Origin: Mesodorylaimus sp. YZB2_4
Taxonomy: Eukaryota; Nematoda; Enoplea; Dorylaimida; Dorylaimidae
Reading direction: 5' to 3'
Assembly (NCBI GenBank): GCA_030248295.1
Contig: JASANH010000299.1
Span: 1 to 64,000, forward strand
Length of the DNA: 64,000 nt
Each line of letters starts with the position of its first letter. The stretch's first letter is position 1. The notes under the pieces are model-generated. The model was not told the DNA's origin, did no database searches, and saw nothing but the letters and a program-made list of their open reading frames with translations. Positions 1 to 11,000 of the stretch are shown here, in pieces. The translations under genes were made by a program, and so were the position numbers.

Positions 1-649
1 ACGTGACATATCCATGAATTTCATACTCTCAGAATCCGCCTCAGAGCTTTCGTAACAATACTATCGCAGGATCCCATTGTCAACTTGGTTTCAGGAACAC
101 TGGCAGCCAGACCATACAAAAGATCAGCAGTCGTTTATTTTTTCTAGACGAAGCATTTACTGGTATTACGCAGACCAATGATTACACCTTTTTTTAAAAT
201 GGTAACTTTCTATTGCCGATAATTTAAGCGCGTTTTCCACTTGGCCAGCTACGTTCGCTTTTATAATGCCAAATTCAACCCCAGAAGTGTACTCTCCAAA
301 ATTAGCAGGCCATTTCTCATTTGGTTGAATTTTGCGAACCAAACTGGCGCATTATCATCTCTCAGAGGACATCTCGAGACCCGAGATACCACGGCGCTTT
401 CTCTTGGAGCTGCTGGCAGATTATGAGATGCATTGCGGCCGCTGAAATTGACTTATGACGCTTCGAAAATCTGAAGTAGGCTAATCGACCCAGTGTCCAT
501 ACAATCAAGTTTGGCAGAGCTGTTGTGGCACTTGTGGACAAGAATAATTCGAATCCTGGTCCTCGCACCAAGAAGAATGCAACTGCACAAGTTCCCAATG
601 AGCCAAGCCAAACGCACGGTGCCCATCAAAACCAGACAAGCACCCCCGC

Positions 650-1236
650 CCGATACACAATACCAGCCTGGCTCGTTTGCTTTGCACTTCAATCTATTCA
701 GTGGCCCACAGGCATACTTTTTTGGTGTGCTGCGATTTTACGACATGCAGTCGCCATCGACGTGTAGTCTGCAGTCATCGCTTCGCAGGCAGTCGGCACA
801 TTTCCGCAGTCGCCAAGGCAAACCTGAAAAAAAAATCAACTTTGATAAGCTGAAAAACACAGTCGTTTCTCAGTCACCTTCGCAAATGCCCTTCGAAGTT
901 CGATTATCTCCGCCTTCGCATCGCGGATGCTGCATCCAAATGATCGCGTCCACATCATTTTCGCAAGACGAGCTTCCATTTAAGCATCGTTCACGCATTT
1001 GAAGATGACGTGAATAATCAAAAAAAGAAATCTTTTTTGACCAACAAGGATTTGTGCTGGTCGCAGTTGTCCTCCCACTCGCTTGGCTCGTTCCATTTGC
1101 CTTGTTGGCCACTGTACGACTTGTCGCACTTGTCATTTGTGCACACGCCCAGTTGGCCACTGTCCATCGTACAGAGCAGACCAGTGGCGTTGTCAGCGTT
1201 CACCCAGTACATAGTCGATGGCTCCGGTGGCGTCAT
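650..1236 (-). CDS. possible Cys-rich secreted protein, exon fragments
   Basis: Not recognised. On the minus strand an open stretch from an ATG at about 1236 carries CTMDSGQLGVC, CTNDKCDKS and EWEDNCDQ. A further stretch (about 870-1010) has RERCLNGSSSCEN and CEGGDNRTSKGICEG with N-glycosylation sequons (NGS, NRT). After a GTGACTGAG...TTTTTCAG-like intron there is KCADCLRSDDCRLHVDGDC, and then CKANEPGWYCVSGGGAC. Regular Cys spacing in three consecutive pieces suggests one extracellular Cys-rich protein. One TAA lies in frame at about 770, and exon joints are uncertain. It may be a pseudogene or only part of a longer gene. Confidence 0.3.
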
Positions 1237-1703
1237 TTTTCCAAAGAAACTAGAATCCACAATTTTCGTTTCTGCTCAAAGAAAATTGTTCTCTCTCGAT
1301 CCAGACCTGAATGATTCTCACGAGCATTATCTCTGCTAGAAACAGAAAACTTTACACTTTTGTTGGGAAGCCATCCTTGCTTCAGAAACGTGTAATTGGG
1401 CTATGCCGTCTGGCCGCAGCTCGCTGCAGTCGAGATATCATTTTTGACTTCTGGACTTGCTCGATTTATGTTTTTTATCTTTTGTCAGAGTGAAGAAAAC
1501 GAAACGATGGTGGACCCGAATAATGTGAACGGCTCAGGTCGAATTCCGTCAAGAGGTGGGGACGGTGATGGAGTGCCCAGTGGGGATGGCCGAGGGGATA
1601 ATGGGAGATCCAACAGGCAGGTGGTTCTGTGAAAAGCGGATCGTTGGACAAAGTGGAGGCCTAAAACTCAATCGTTGCTGACTCAAAGCCGAAATCGGCG
1701 GAG

Positions 1704-2123
1704 ATGAAAATGGCCGACGAAACCAAACTGTCTGACAAACAAGGGCATGCGGGTGGCATTGGACGGCCAGAATCCCAGCAAGGATGGATCGCTTGTCATC
1801 GCCGCATCTTCATCGCCGCCATCGTCATTGTTGTCCTTGTGATCATTGGAATCGTGGTTGGCATTCTCGCCTACGTTTTTCTTCGAGGCAATACCACGAC
1901 GAGTACCTCATCGACGGCCACGTCCTCGATTAGTACTTTGACGTCCATGACTTCCACGTCCACGTTCACTTCCACGTCCACGACGACTTCATCGATTGCC
2001 ACTCCCATGATTAGCACATCCATCACTTCCACTGCCGAACCAACCACTACCAGCACAGCCTTGCCTCTCCTCGGAGAATCGAGCACATTTTCTGATAGCG
2101 TTTCCATTTTATTGATTCTTTGA
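1704..2123 (+). CDS. single-pass membrane protein with Ser/Thr-rich ectodomain (hypothetical)
   Basis: 139 codons, no family recognised. Residues about 33-60 form one strong hydrophobic helix (IFIAAIVIVVLVIIGIVVG) preceded by basic CHRR. The first 32 residues would therefore be cytosolic and the last 80 outside. The outer part is a mucin-like run of Ser/Thr (TSTSTFTSTSTTTSS and similar), a likely O-glycosylation zone. The second ATG (1710) has a better Kozak context (AAAATGG) than the first. A 42-codon Gly/Asp-rich open frame begins just upstream at 1507 (ATGGTGG) and could be an upstream exon or uORF. The Ser/Thr part is low-complexity, so the frame could be fortuitous; the clean hydrophobic helix argues for a real gene. 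Confidence 0.4.
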   Translation: MKMADETKLSDKQGHAGGIGRPESQQGWIACHRRIFIAAIVIVVLVIIGIVVGILAYVFLRGNTTTSTSSTATSSISTLTSMTSTSTFTSTSTTTSSIATPMISTSITSTAEPTTTSTALPLLGESSTFSDSVSILLIL

Positions 2124-2194
2124 TTCTAATTCTTGGTTGTGATCTCAAAACTCGTAGCTGCACCATTTTCTTTGCAAACGTTTAAATCTTCAAA

Positions 2195-2365
2195 AAGTTC
2201 GTTATGGGAGAAGGAAGGGGCCCATATGTTTTGCGTGTGAGGCCTGTGGAAAACATAAAGGTGGCGTTTAGGTACTTTTTCAGTGCAGAATGATGCAAAA
2301 CGTTTCCACGCGTGAATATATATGCCGACGTGTTTTTGACGAGTTGACTGGTGGCAGCATAGTGA
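2195..2365 (+). repeat. dispersed repeat family R1, copy 1
   Basis: Contains GCCCATATGTTTTGCGTG, GGCCTGTGGAAAACAT and TATATGCCGACGTGTTTTT, all matching copy 3 (6445-6620) and partly copy 2 (3775-3880). It directly precedes the MULE transposase remnant, so it may be the upstream part of that element. Confidence 0.6.
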
Positions 2366-2399
2366 TTTTATGGTTGGTTTTTTCGAAAAATTTAAGCAA

Positions 2400-3124
2400 T
2401 GGCTTAGATATTTCAGAGGTGATCTCTGCAGAGAATTTCGCGCTGGAAGTTGGAAATCACGTTGGGTACGTTAGGTATGAGCGCGTAAAACGTACTCTGT
2501 ATCGCCGAGCCGAACAGAGCCAAGTCCAAGTCGAATATCAGCGAACAACGCGGGGTGGATATGCATTATGATTAGACAGCCCATTTCGGAATGAACGTTG
2601 GTTATATTACGCGTCACCAGATCCAGATCCCATTCCCCTGATTTTCGCCAGCGACTTGGATCTGAGATTGTTGAGCGAGTGCCATACGTGGGTCATTGAT
2701 TGTACTTTCAAAGCCTGCCCTAAGCCCGATTTCGTTCAGCTTTATACCATCCATGGATTCAGTCGATTTGGAACCGAAGCAGTCCTATGCGTCACTGCAT
2801 TGCTTCACGGTTAGTCGCAAGACTACTATGAAGCACTGTTTCGCCATATACGCGATCGCATATTTGGTCAAATGGGTAATTTTGGCGCCGTTCAGAGAAT
2901 TTTGGTCGATTTCGAAACTGCCAGCCCACAACGCTATACGAATCGTATTTCCTACCGTTGTTATTTTTGGGTGTCTTTTTCATTTCGGCCAGGCGCTTAT
3001 ACGGAAAATGCCCAGCGAAGGTCTACAGGGAAAATATCTGACGAAAGTTGAAAATCAGCACGAACATCCAGTCAAAGCGTGGTTTGGAAGAGTCAAAGCT
3101 TTAGCTTCACTGCCATTGGAATTG
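2400..3124 (+). pseudogene. MULE (Mutator-like) transposase remnant
   Basis: The transposase would cut and paste its DNA element through a DDE catalytic core. In one frame from 2590 the core motifs WVIDCTFKACPKPDF and VQLYTIHGFSRFGTEAV appear, the classic 'W-DGTF-..-QLYTIHG' MULE block. After an in-frame TAG at 2812 the frame continues with YYEALFRHIRDRIF and ILVDFETA. A frameshift follows. The next part in another frame reads VVIFGCLFHFGQALIRK and GLQGKYL, matching the 'GC.FHF.Q...RK...GL...Y' block, and ends at a plausible splice donor (3124). Upstream, YVRYERVKRTLYRRA (about 2465-2510) fits the region before the catalytic domain. One stop and one frameshift make it non-functional. No terminal inverted repeats were found by eye. 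Confidence 0.85.
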
Positions 3125-3774
3125 GTAAGTTCGGGTAGGCAGGTCCTTGAATTCGACTTGGAGCAGACTGTTCTGCCCGCAGTTATTGATCAGGAAGATA
3201 CTGGTCCCCTGCGTAATTTTGCCGCCCATATCCAGAAGACTTGAATCAATGGTCATCAATTTCCGCAATCCGTTTGGAATCACTTCCGAAATGACGGGCC
3301 AAGGACGACTAATATTCGGAAGGTACTCAACAGTCAACCGCAGTTCTGTTCCAGAGATGCATATGGCACTTCGCAATTTTTTGCATGGCAGGCATCAGCA
3401 GTCAAGACGCAACAGGAAGCTGTATGAAAATTAAGAACACCTAAGAGCTCGAGATCCTCTGTATCAGCGATTGCATCGACAAATCAATGCCGAAAAAGTT
3501 AGTTTCACAAACGGGCCACTTGTGGCAACTAAATTTGGATGCTGGCGTTTTGTTTTTCTGCAATTTGACGAATTTATCATATGTTGCAATAATAAAAGGA
3601 TCTTTTAAAACATTCGAGCGTGCTAGAGATAAGACAGGCCCATAAATGACCTGTTTGCGCTTTTCACAGCGATTACCTGGGGGAGGTGACCTCGCATTTA
3701 GGACAATGCGTGCGCGCTCTTGACGCGGAATCCTGGTGGAGGCCCTGTGACTGTATTTGCTCACATCGGAAGCG

Positions 3775-3880
3775 TGGTAGCGCTAACCTTAGGAATGGAG
3801 GACAAAACCATAGGCGATCGGGGATAGGGTCTGTATGTTTTAGTGTGGGAGGCCTTTGGAAAGTATGTTGTGGGAATTCT
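3775..3880 (+). repeat. dispersed repeat family R1, copy 2
   Basis: AGCGCTAACCTTAGGAATGG, ATAGGCGA and GGCCTTTGGAAAGTATG align with AGCGCTTACCTTAGCAATGG, ATAGGCGA and GCTCTGTGGAAAACATGG in copy 3. It is the most diverged of the three copies. Confidence 0.55.
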
Positions 3881-4503
3881 GGCACGGCGGTGCGCACGCG
3901 GCTATAGCATTGGGGCATGTATGCACGGATCTACTTTCTCAGGATCTTGAGACTACGCCTGTGTGCGCAGGTGGGGTCGCGTGACGCTGTCCGTCAGTTT
4001 TGCGCTCTCCACGACTCCTGAATAATTGACAATGGAAAATCGAATTCGACGATTTCAGAGCTGTTAGATACATCATTCGAAAGAGCGAATCATCTTGCGT
4101 CGGAATATGCCAAGGTGAATGTTGGATTTTGATGTTTTCATTCACTTAGGCCCTTGGAAAGAAAATTGCTGTTACGATCCTCTCGAAGTAGCGGTGGTAA
4201 CATTTTGCCCTGATGAGTTCGGACCGCTTTTCAGCATAAAACTTGAATAAACCTTGTTTTAGGGATCCTAATAAATAAAGTTTCGTTTGTAGCGAAAGAA
4301 TTCACCTTGCAGAAAATTTTTTATTCATCTCTGAAGTCGAGGGGTCAGTTTTGCTGAAATTTGTTGCCCTACTCGATGATTTGTAACATACTTTGTTGGA
4401 AAAGTTAGCAAATACCATTAGCTAAACTGAATACGAGACCTAGATTTTACTAGAGCATAGGCTTTTTTGCCTTCTCACTATCGAATTTTCACATTTTCAG
4501 ATC

Positions 4504-5048
4504 ATGATTGCCTCCCTAGTACAACAACTTTTACACAGCTTTGCACTGATGGATCAGTCTTCTTTATTGGCTGACGATGATCGAACGATAATAGAAGACT
4601 TCGTGATGGAATTAACGAATTTGCAAGAAAACAACTTTCTGAATTGTTGCCCTTCGTCGTTTTATCAACTTTGCAACTGTTCAGTGAGCGCAGACGAGGA
4701 TATCATGATATTAATCGGAAAAAAAGAGTGATCGATCAGTGGATGGTGATTTTGCGATCGGTTCATTGTGATTCATTCAATGATACGAGCACAGCCGGCC
4801 TTCGGTTATTTAATCGCTATCTTTTCTTCACCTCATCGCGCTTTTTGCCAGATGGTACACCATTCGAATTCGATCCCGTACTTGTTCCCTCGCTAGCGCA
4901 ATTATTGGAATGGATCGATGACTGTCTGTACACACGATATGAGAAAACAGCTGCCCTGATTTTTATTCAAACGAAAGATTTGATCTGAAATTCACGCTTA
5001 TTGATTGCCGAGGAGACATTTGATTTATTAAACCGCGTAGCTTCAAAG
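4504..5048 (+). pseudogene. unidentified decayed coding region
   Basis: A splice acceptor (TTTTCAG ending at 4500) precedes an open frame with LVQQLLHSFALMDQSSLL and TIIEDFVMELTNLQEN. The reading then seems to shift frame into RKQLSELLPFVVLSTLQLF, VIDQWMVILRSVHCD, LRLFNRYLFFTSSRF and LVPSLAQLLEWIDDCLY. That frame crosses an in-frame TGA (after TKDLI) and goes on with LLIAEETFDLLNRVASK up to a GTAAAA donor at 5049. The Leu-rich, helical character suggests an alpha-solenoid protein, but I could not assign a family. The stop and frameshift suggest decay; an alternative is a real gene with introns I have not resolved. Confidence 0.35.
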
Positions 5049-5106
5049 GTAAAATGCGATTCTACTGGAAATTTTCAATACTTTATTCGCACAGAGCTTT
5101 ATAAAA

Positions 5107-5825
5107 TTGTTCATGCTTTTGATCTGTTTGCTATCTGTCTTTAGGGTTAACATTTCTGGGAATCATGCTTCGGCCGTAGTTAGATCAGTGTTATTAAACG
5201 ATGGTGATCTGAAATCTGCGGTTTCGAAAATGTTCAGTTCTGGTCAGTGTGTGTATTCCCAGGAAGTATTTGACCCTGCGTATCGGTGCTTAGTCAAGTC
5301 TAGTTTATGTACTATACTGAGAGCGTGCTGTGCCGTTAAGGAGCTCGGCCCTATCTCGGATGCTCAGCCAGTGCCTTTGCGGGATAAGCTTTACTTGCAA
5401 CAAGTTCGAAAATAAAAAGGAAAGAATGTCATTACGAATCAGACACGTCTGTCAATCGATTCATGTTGATACTGCGCAAGGAGAACATATCTGGATTATT
5501 AATGTAGTAATAAATAAGACCAGACCTGTCCGAATGTAGCCAAAGATGCGTCGAGAAAAATATGTTCCTCAATCTTGATCCATTCGGCAGCGTGAAATTC
5601 GATGCCTTGACTGGCCCATTTAATAGAGCGCAAATCCGTGTGGGGTTTGTTATAGGCAGGTGTGTTGGGTTTTCAGAAGCAGTCGCGCGGTGCCAGGGAT
5701 TTGATTTTGTTAGCCGGCCATGTTTGTTAGACATGTTTGCTTCAAATTTCAGTGATGTTGTGCAATTGGACGGTATACTGCACTTATCGTTAGACTTATT
5801 TGTGGGCATACGTAGCTGCTTGTGA
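5107..5825 (+). other. two open frames of unknown nature
   Basis: Frames at 5107-5415 (contains SSGQCVYSQEVFDPAYRC) and 5562-5825 (contains LNLDPFGSVKFDALTGPFN) lie downstream of the decayed coding region and may be later exons. The minus strand is open over most of 5432-5863 as well, so strand is unsure. No family recognised. Confidence 0.2.
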
Positions 5826-6444
5826 AGCAAGTTTCCGAGGAAATAGAATCTATTGCGGATCATTAATTCATTTTAGAGAATATTTTTATAGCGTTAAATT
5901 TAAGGACGTTTGAGCGCACGTTTCAGTGCGTTAAATTCGAGCACGTTTCAGTGCAGTAGTTTGTAATTGAGGAGTATGCGGAAGTTATAATATTTTTTTA
6001 GCCAAAGTTAGCAGATTTTATGGCAAGTTTTTGAAGCAGTAGAAAATGCCGACGATTATTCAATTGATTGGACAAATTTTTTTAAATCCATGAAGATTTC
6101 ACTGCAGTTTCCTGTATGGTATTGCGGAATCCAAGGAATTTCGAATTTTGAGTGGGATGCATATGGACTGGGTACGATATAGCAATTTGTTGATTGAATA
6201 GAATGTGTTTAAGGGGATTGAATAATTCTGAGGAATGCATCCAAAATTAGGCATACTTGAAGGCAGTTTTCCGTTATTGGGGCATGTGAGGGAGTTTTCA
6301 GATATTTTGGATGCGTGCAAAGGTGTGTGGGGCGATTTTTCTGGGCAATAAAATAAATCTAGGGCATGCTAAATTATGTTGGTGTTCAGGAGTAGATTAA
6401 TTTTTGCCTCCGAAGTTTTGTAGCATTGATCAGCAGGGGAAATT

Positions 6445-6620
6445 GGCCAGAGCGCTTACCTTAGCAATGGAGACTACGTCTATAGGCGAGGGGAGGGTGC
6501 CATATGTTTCGCGTGGAAGCTCTGTGGAAAACATGGAGGAGGGAAGTTGTACGAGTTGGGTGCAAAATTTGGTGAACATATGCCGACCTGTTTTAAACGA
6601 GGTAAGTGGTTCAGGAAGCC
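6445..6620 (+). repeat. dispersed repeat family R1, copy 3 (longest)
   Basis: The best preserved copy. It spans an open frame of about 100 codons (6404-6712) that contains VPYVSRGSSVENM and LVNICRPVLNEVSGSG. The equivalent stretch in copy 1 is also open (KNVSTREYICRRVFDELTG region). A coding origin is therefore possible. Confidence 0.55.
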
Positions 6621-6719
6621 CTACGGCGTTTAAAGCCTTTATCGAAAAAGCAGACACTGCGACGAGCAGAGAGGCAACAGAGGCTGCGCCTGAGATAGAA
6701 GCGAAACAATAGAAAGGAT

Positions 6720-7558
6720 TAGACAACGCAAAACCCTAGGTGAAACAAGATGTAAGGAGCCTATCTGTTTAGGAGCTCGCTGTGAAGGTCCAGAATCCAT
6801 TTTTTTTTGTTTAACGTCCATTTTTCCTTTTCTGAACGTTCGAGCGAATCTATCAACAAGAAGTGTTCGGCCCCCATACATAGAAAATGGACAGGGCACT
6901 GATTTTACAGCGCCGCTTATTCTGTAGTTTAGGCTGCTGGCTCACTTGCTTCTTTCAACAGGCGCATCTCTTCACGAAAAAAGGAGGCCTTGTTGTCTAC
7001 ATATTGCTTCACCCTTGATCATTGCCTCTCTAGCCTCAACGCGATTGAGGGTCGTCGCGCGTCTCCCAGACTTACCTTGGTTTCTCTTTTGGACATGATG
7101 TGGAAATGGCAGACGGGCGAAAGCCAAGGACCCGTTCAGACTGATGGGCCCACTCTCATGCACCTCCTTTCATGCCTAGTCGTTCACCCGCTTTAGCTTT
7201 TATTGTGATTTTGATTTAAGTCGTCCCACGCGTTTCTTCACTTTACTCCTTGCTTTCAACCTAATACCACACGAATATACTGGCAGGGAATATTCTTTCA
7301 CTCTTACACTAGCGTGCTCATGTGTTATCTTTTCAATGTGCCCCTTTACTGTGCAGCGAAATGACCTAGTCATATCCTCTTCCCTTTTTTAACTGCATTT
7401 CTGCCTCTGATTCCTATGCCATTACGACTCCTTTCCCACCAATATCTTTTGCCCTCTGCTTGTTACTGCTCTCCATAAAAAGTACCGTACGCCGTCTGGA
7501 GTAAATAGTGCAAGGACCATTTCCATGATCAGCATTGTTTATGCCTTCGAGCGCATTG
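6720..7558. other. gene-free stretch
   Basis: Short frames on both strands only; no recognisable domain, repeat or RNA gene seen. Pyrimidine-rich on the plus strand from about 7200 to 7480. Confidence 0.4.
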
Positions 7559-7849
7559 TTAGTACTGTCGTTGGCCATAATCGAGCGAATGGTATCTGCA
7601 GAGGAGCAATGTGTGCATGGCGAGTGTGTAGATTATAGGAGGACATGGGAAGGTGTAATATTGAAACGATAATGTGTGTGAAACAAATATGCGTCGTTGC
7701 TGGACTTGTTGCAAAATTTTTACGGGTACTTTATTTGCGGAAATGGGTACTTTCGAACCTACACTAGTCTTGTCCTCAACAGTGGCAGGCCAGTATGGCT
7801 GATATCGGACCTTGGCCCGAATCATATCACTAGTTTCTAAAATTTTCAT
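7559..7849 (-). pseudogene. PWWP-domain-like remnant
   Basis: On the minus strand the frame opens with DMIRAKVRYQPYWPATVED, which resembles the start of a PWWP chromatin-reader domain (usual pattern GD.VWAKVRGYPWWPA.V). Then comes NKVPVKILQQVQQRRIF, where PWWP domains have a beta strand leading to an aromatic-Gly turn that is missing here. The central motif is PYWP rather than PWWP, a variant found in the family. The remainder does not look like a complete domain, so this is an isolated exon or a relic. The assignment rests on one motif. Confidence 0.3.
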
Positions 7850-8711
7850 TTGAACCCGATAACCTGCGTCTTCTGGGAACGGAAGTATTTTAACTGCGTT
7901 ACGTGGACGCGTTTATTAACAGGCGTGGTAGCTGCCTTTTTTTTTTACCCCTTTTTCAATTACTTAACTTCGCTCGTCCATAGCTCGACAACAAATTAAC
8001 GAAAATACAGGAAATTTTAGGACTGAGCTATGTTGGCCATGGCTATGTCCGATCGTGCGAAATTTCATTCTTAACGATTTTGCCATTCTCGGCATCCATA
8101 ATGCGTGTTTTTCTGTTCCAGAGATGACGATGGAAGACGACGACGACTACAGCAATAACCACTGAAGCTGCTGAAAAAAAGTTTGGTTTTTCTGTGAGCT
8201 CTCATATTAGGGGTTATTCTTTTGGGGGTGTGATTCTAGAATTTGAGCACATTTTTTGTGTTGCACACAAATTTTTTGTGCTCGAAGAACTGGATATTAG
8301 CACAAATACCACCAGCAGGTGGAATATTTTTGTTAGCCGTGCGGTGCGGAAGTGCTGGTTTAGCCGTAGATGGCCAAGAAGACTAGACGGGTGTTCTGTG
8401 TGATGTTATGCGATAAGAGAGAAACTCGTTGCTGATCTTGAGTGTTGAGATTTCCAAAGGAGACGCACGCATTTGGGTTGGCTCGGGTCGGATTGAATCG
8501 GAAGTGATGTAATGGGGTCGGCCAATTTTTTGGATGTGAACCTAGAAACAGCTTTGGGGCTGATAATGAGCAGCAACCGCGCCTGCGAAAACGTAGGAAC
8601 TTTTTTTGCAAGTGACTTGCGTCAGCGAAGGAGCGGCTAGACGGCGAATTTCTTGCGTGTATTCTAAATTCCCAACCAAAATAAAGGTGCGAAAAAGTAT
8701 TGGTAAAAGGT

Positions 8712-8790
8712 GTTATCAGACAACGACAAAGTTAGCCCAGCCACTGTACTCTGACCAGATGAAGGGCGAGACTCGGATGGCTGGGCTTCC
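8712..8790 (+). repeat. inverted duplicate of gypsy integrase tail
   Basis: TGTTATCAGACAACGACAAA ... AGCCCAGCCACTGTACT ... GCTGGGCTTCC is the reverse complement of 9269-9349 with few mismatches. The same integrase C-terminal coding sequence is thus present here on the plus strand. Confidence 0.75.
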
Positions 8791-9268
8791 TTGGCGGCGT
8801 TTGTAAATAAATTGAGATCCAACAAAATCGCTAGTAATAAAAAGTGTAAAAGGGCATCCCCTACTTCAGCTGCTTAATTCAGGCAATGAAGAGATCACAA
8901 GCAGAGGCTGACAGTCATGAGTTCTATCGCAGAAGGTTGGTCGCCTTAAAAGATGGTATTAGCTAGCTGGCTCCGCAGCAGCTAAATTTTCTGTTCCACT
9001 GTCGCTGGCTAGGCTAAACATAAAGTACTCATACCCTCTTATGACAGCTGCGACCTTACTGCAACGAGTCCCCGCTGTTTCCAAACTGGGTTCAAGGCAA
9101 CAGAGGGTGCATTGTTTTGTTTTTTTTTCTAAAGCACGAATAAGGATGTTCATGCGAGTACTAGCCTTCAGTGTAAAACAGCAAGGATAAAATCCGATAA
9201 GAAATCAACCGTATGGCCTTAGAAGTCGATTTTACAAAATCGACTCCGATTTTTATATGTGTCGTCGA

Positions 9269-9960
9269 GGAAGCCCAGTCAACCAAGTTTCGCCCTGCAT
9301 CTGGTTAAAGTACAGTGGCTGGGCTTACTTTGTCGTAGTCTGATAACAGTTCTTTTTAAATTATCTTGCTTTAGCCCAGCTATTAGTCTGATAACGACAT
9401 TTTGCGGCGATACTGCTTTGACAATTCGATATGGTCCAAGCCAATCACCCAACAACGTTGGCGAACTACCAACTTGTGTGTGCATGCGCTTGTACATCTT
9501 GACTTGATCGCCTAGCTGATACTTTGATCCATTTAGCAGATCACGACTCATTTTACGTTGTTCTTGTACGCGCACGATCTGCTGGAAGGCTAGTGATCAC
9601 ATCCAACTCAAGTTTGGTGATAACGTACTTCCAGTAGTCATCGGGTGCGGCGAGTTAGCACTTCGTTCTTTAGCATAACGTTACTGCATCTGTACGTAAT
9701 GATGGTTCGCACAAAAAAGGTCAACTAGTCGGAAACAAGGCGCAGCTACAGTAGGTCAATGTTTATGTACCCCGTTTGGTCGGCGCCTGACATCAAACGC
9801 CTCTTCCAATCAGCTTTAGTCATACGGCATTGGCTGAACGATATGTGTCAGATATTTTGCTCCTGCATCTTGAGCCAACGAGAGGTACTGCTGTGGACTA
9901 TTAGGCCTGCATATTTGAGCTGAGAAGACATAAGGCAATGGAGCCCACGAGACACAGCAC
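9269..9960 (-). pseudogene. Ty3/gypsy integrase C-terminus (GPY/F module), decayed
   Basis: Integrase inserts retrotransposon cDNA into the genome. On the minus strand, 9575-9279 encodes YQLGDQVKMYKR, then LLGDWLGPYRIVKAVSPQNVVIRL, the GPY/F module that follows the integrase core in Ty3/gypsy elements. SLTR-like RLRQSKPSHC ends it. Upstream (9600-9960, minus) are short integrase-like scraps in several frames broken by stops. No protease, RT or LTR was found nearby, so only the 3' part of pol remains. The last 80 bp are duplicated in inverse orientation at 8712-8790. Confidence 0.75.
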
Positions 9961-10721
9961 ATTAGAAAAAGTATCGGGAAAATGCTGGAAAGCGGACCTT
10001 ATCCTGCAAGGTGGGACTAAATGCTAGCAAAATGGTGACCTTTGAAACACTGAAAAAGCACCCCTCACGCAAAGCCCATACAAGCCAACATCCAATATCC
10101 CAATATCCTTGACATTCTGTCCCGCTTATGGCTTATTCTGCGTCAGCAGCATTTTTTAGTTTCAATTTTGAAATATTTCCTCGATCTGAAAATTTTACCT
10201 ACAGGATTGTGGCTTTGATACTAACAGCCTCATTTATTCGCGATTTGTGAGATTCCGTGCCTGTGACCTAGCGAACGAGCCATTCTCAGTCTACGGGCGC
10301 ATTGAATGGTCAGAAAGCCGTCTGTGATAAAAAACTTTTTAGGAAATTCCCTCAGAGTAATTCAAGTTGCAGTCAGAATCAGGGATATAGTTGGTAGTTT
10401 CTTGCTTACTGACGGTGAGACCAGGAGAAAGGAGTCAACTCCTTTGTCAACTTCACAAACTCTTTTGACGGACAAAAACCCCAAGACGGGCCAGGACACA
10501 GAGTGGCTAGCAATGACTAGGAGCGGCCAGTGTCACATGTTAAAGTAATCAGGATAGTTTGACATAGGAAAACCCTTATGTAAAAGTAGCCGGCCAGCTG
10601 CACTGGCATATGTCAATGTAACTGGGGTCAATCGGATACAATTTTGGGAGTTCGTGAATATTTTTGACCCTTTATCTCCTCACAAGAGCCACTACCACGA
10701 AGAAAAAAACGTACGTAGCAT
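9961..10721. other. gene-free stretch
   Basis: Only short frames on both strands; no domain or clear repeat recognised. Confidence 0.4.
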
Positions 10722-11000
10722 TTAAATAAGTAGGAACGATTCAAGAAAATAAGGAGTTAAACCAACGCAACGTTCTCCTCGAGGAGCGTAGCACCAAACC
10801 TGCGGTTCCAAAACGTTGGCTGCAGCTTGTAGCTCTAATTCGGTTCCAATGTAGCACTCTCGATCTATTCGATTCAACCTGATCCACGCATGGACCGACC
10901 TTTGGCCCAAGTGGTATCGATTTCCTGCCTTTCGATCAGCTCGCATGTGATCGAGAGTATCTTCGCAGGGTGGTTTTATGTGTTTGATATGACGTGGCAA
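10722..11000 (-). pseudogene. OTU-like cysteine protease C-terminal fragment
   Basis: OTU enzymes remove ubiquitin; many mobile elements also carry an OTU-like domain. The minus-strand frame contains RECYIGTELELQAAANVL followed by PQVWCYAPRGE. This resembles the late part of the OTU fold, where a 'WGG..EL.A.A..L...I.VY' pattern places the third catalytic region. The expected nucleophile block (DG.C.FRA) is not visible in the neighbouring minus-strand sequence up to 11.5 kb, which is broken. It could be a fragment of a transposon-borne OTU gene or an unrelated frame; the match is one motif deep. Confidence 0.35.

Noticed and set aside
5107..5415. UBR-box-like zinc finger (CVYSQEVFDPAYRC)
   Set aside because: Only the first half resembles a UBR box; the following Cys/His pattern does not fit.
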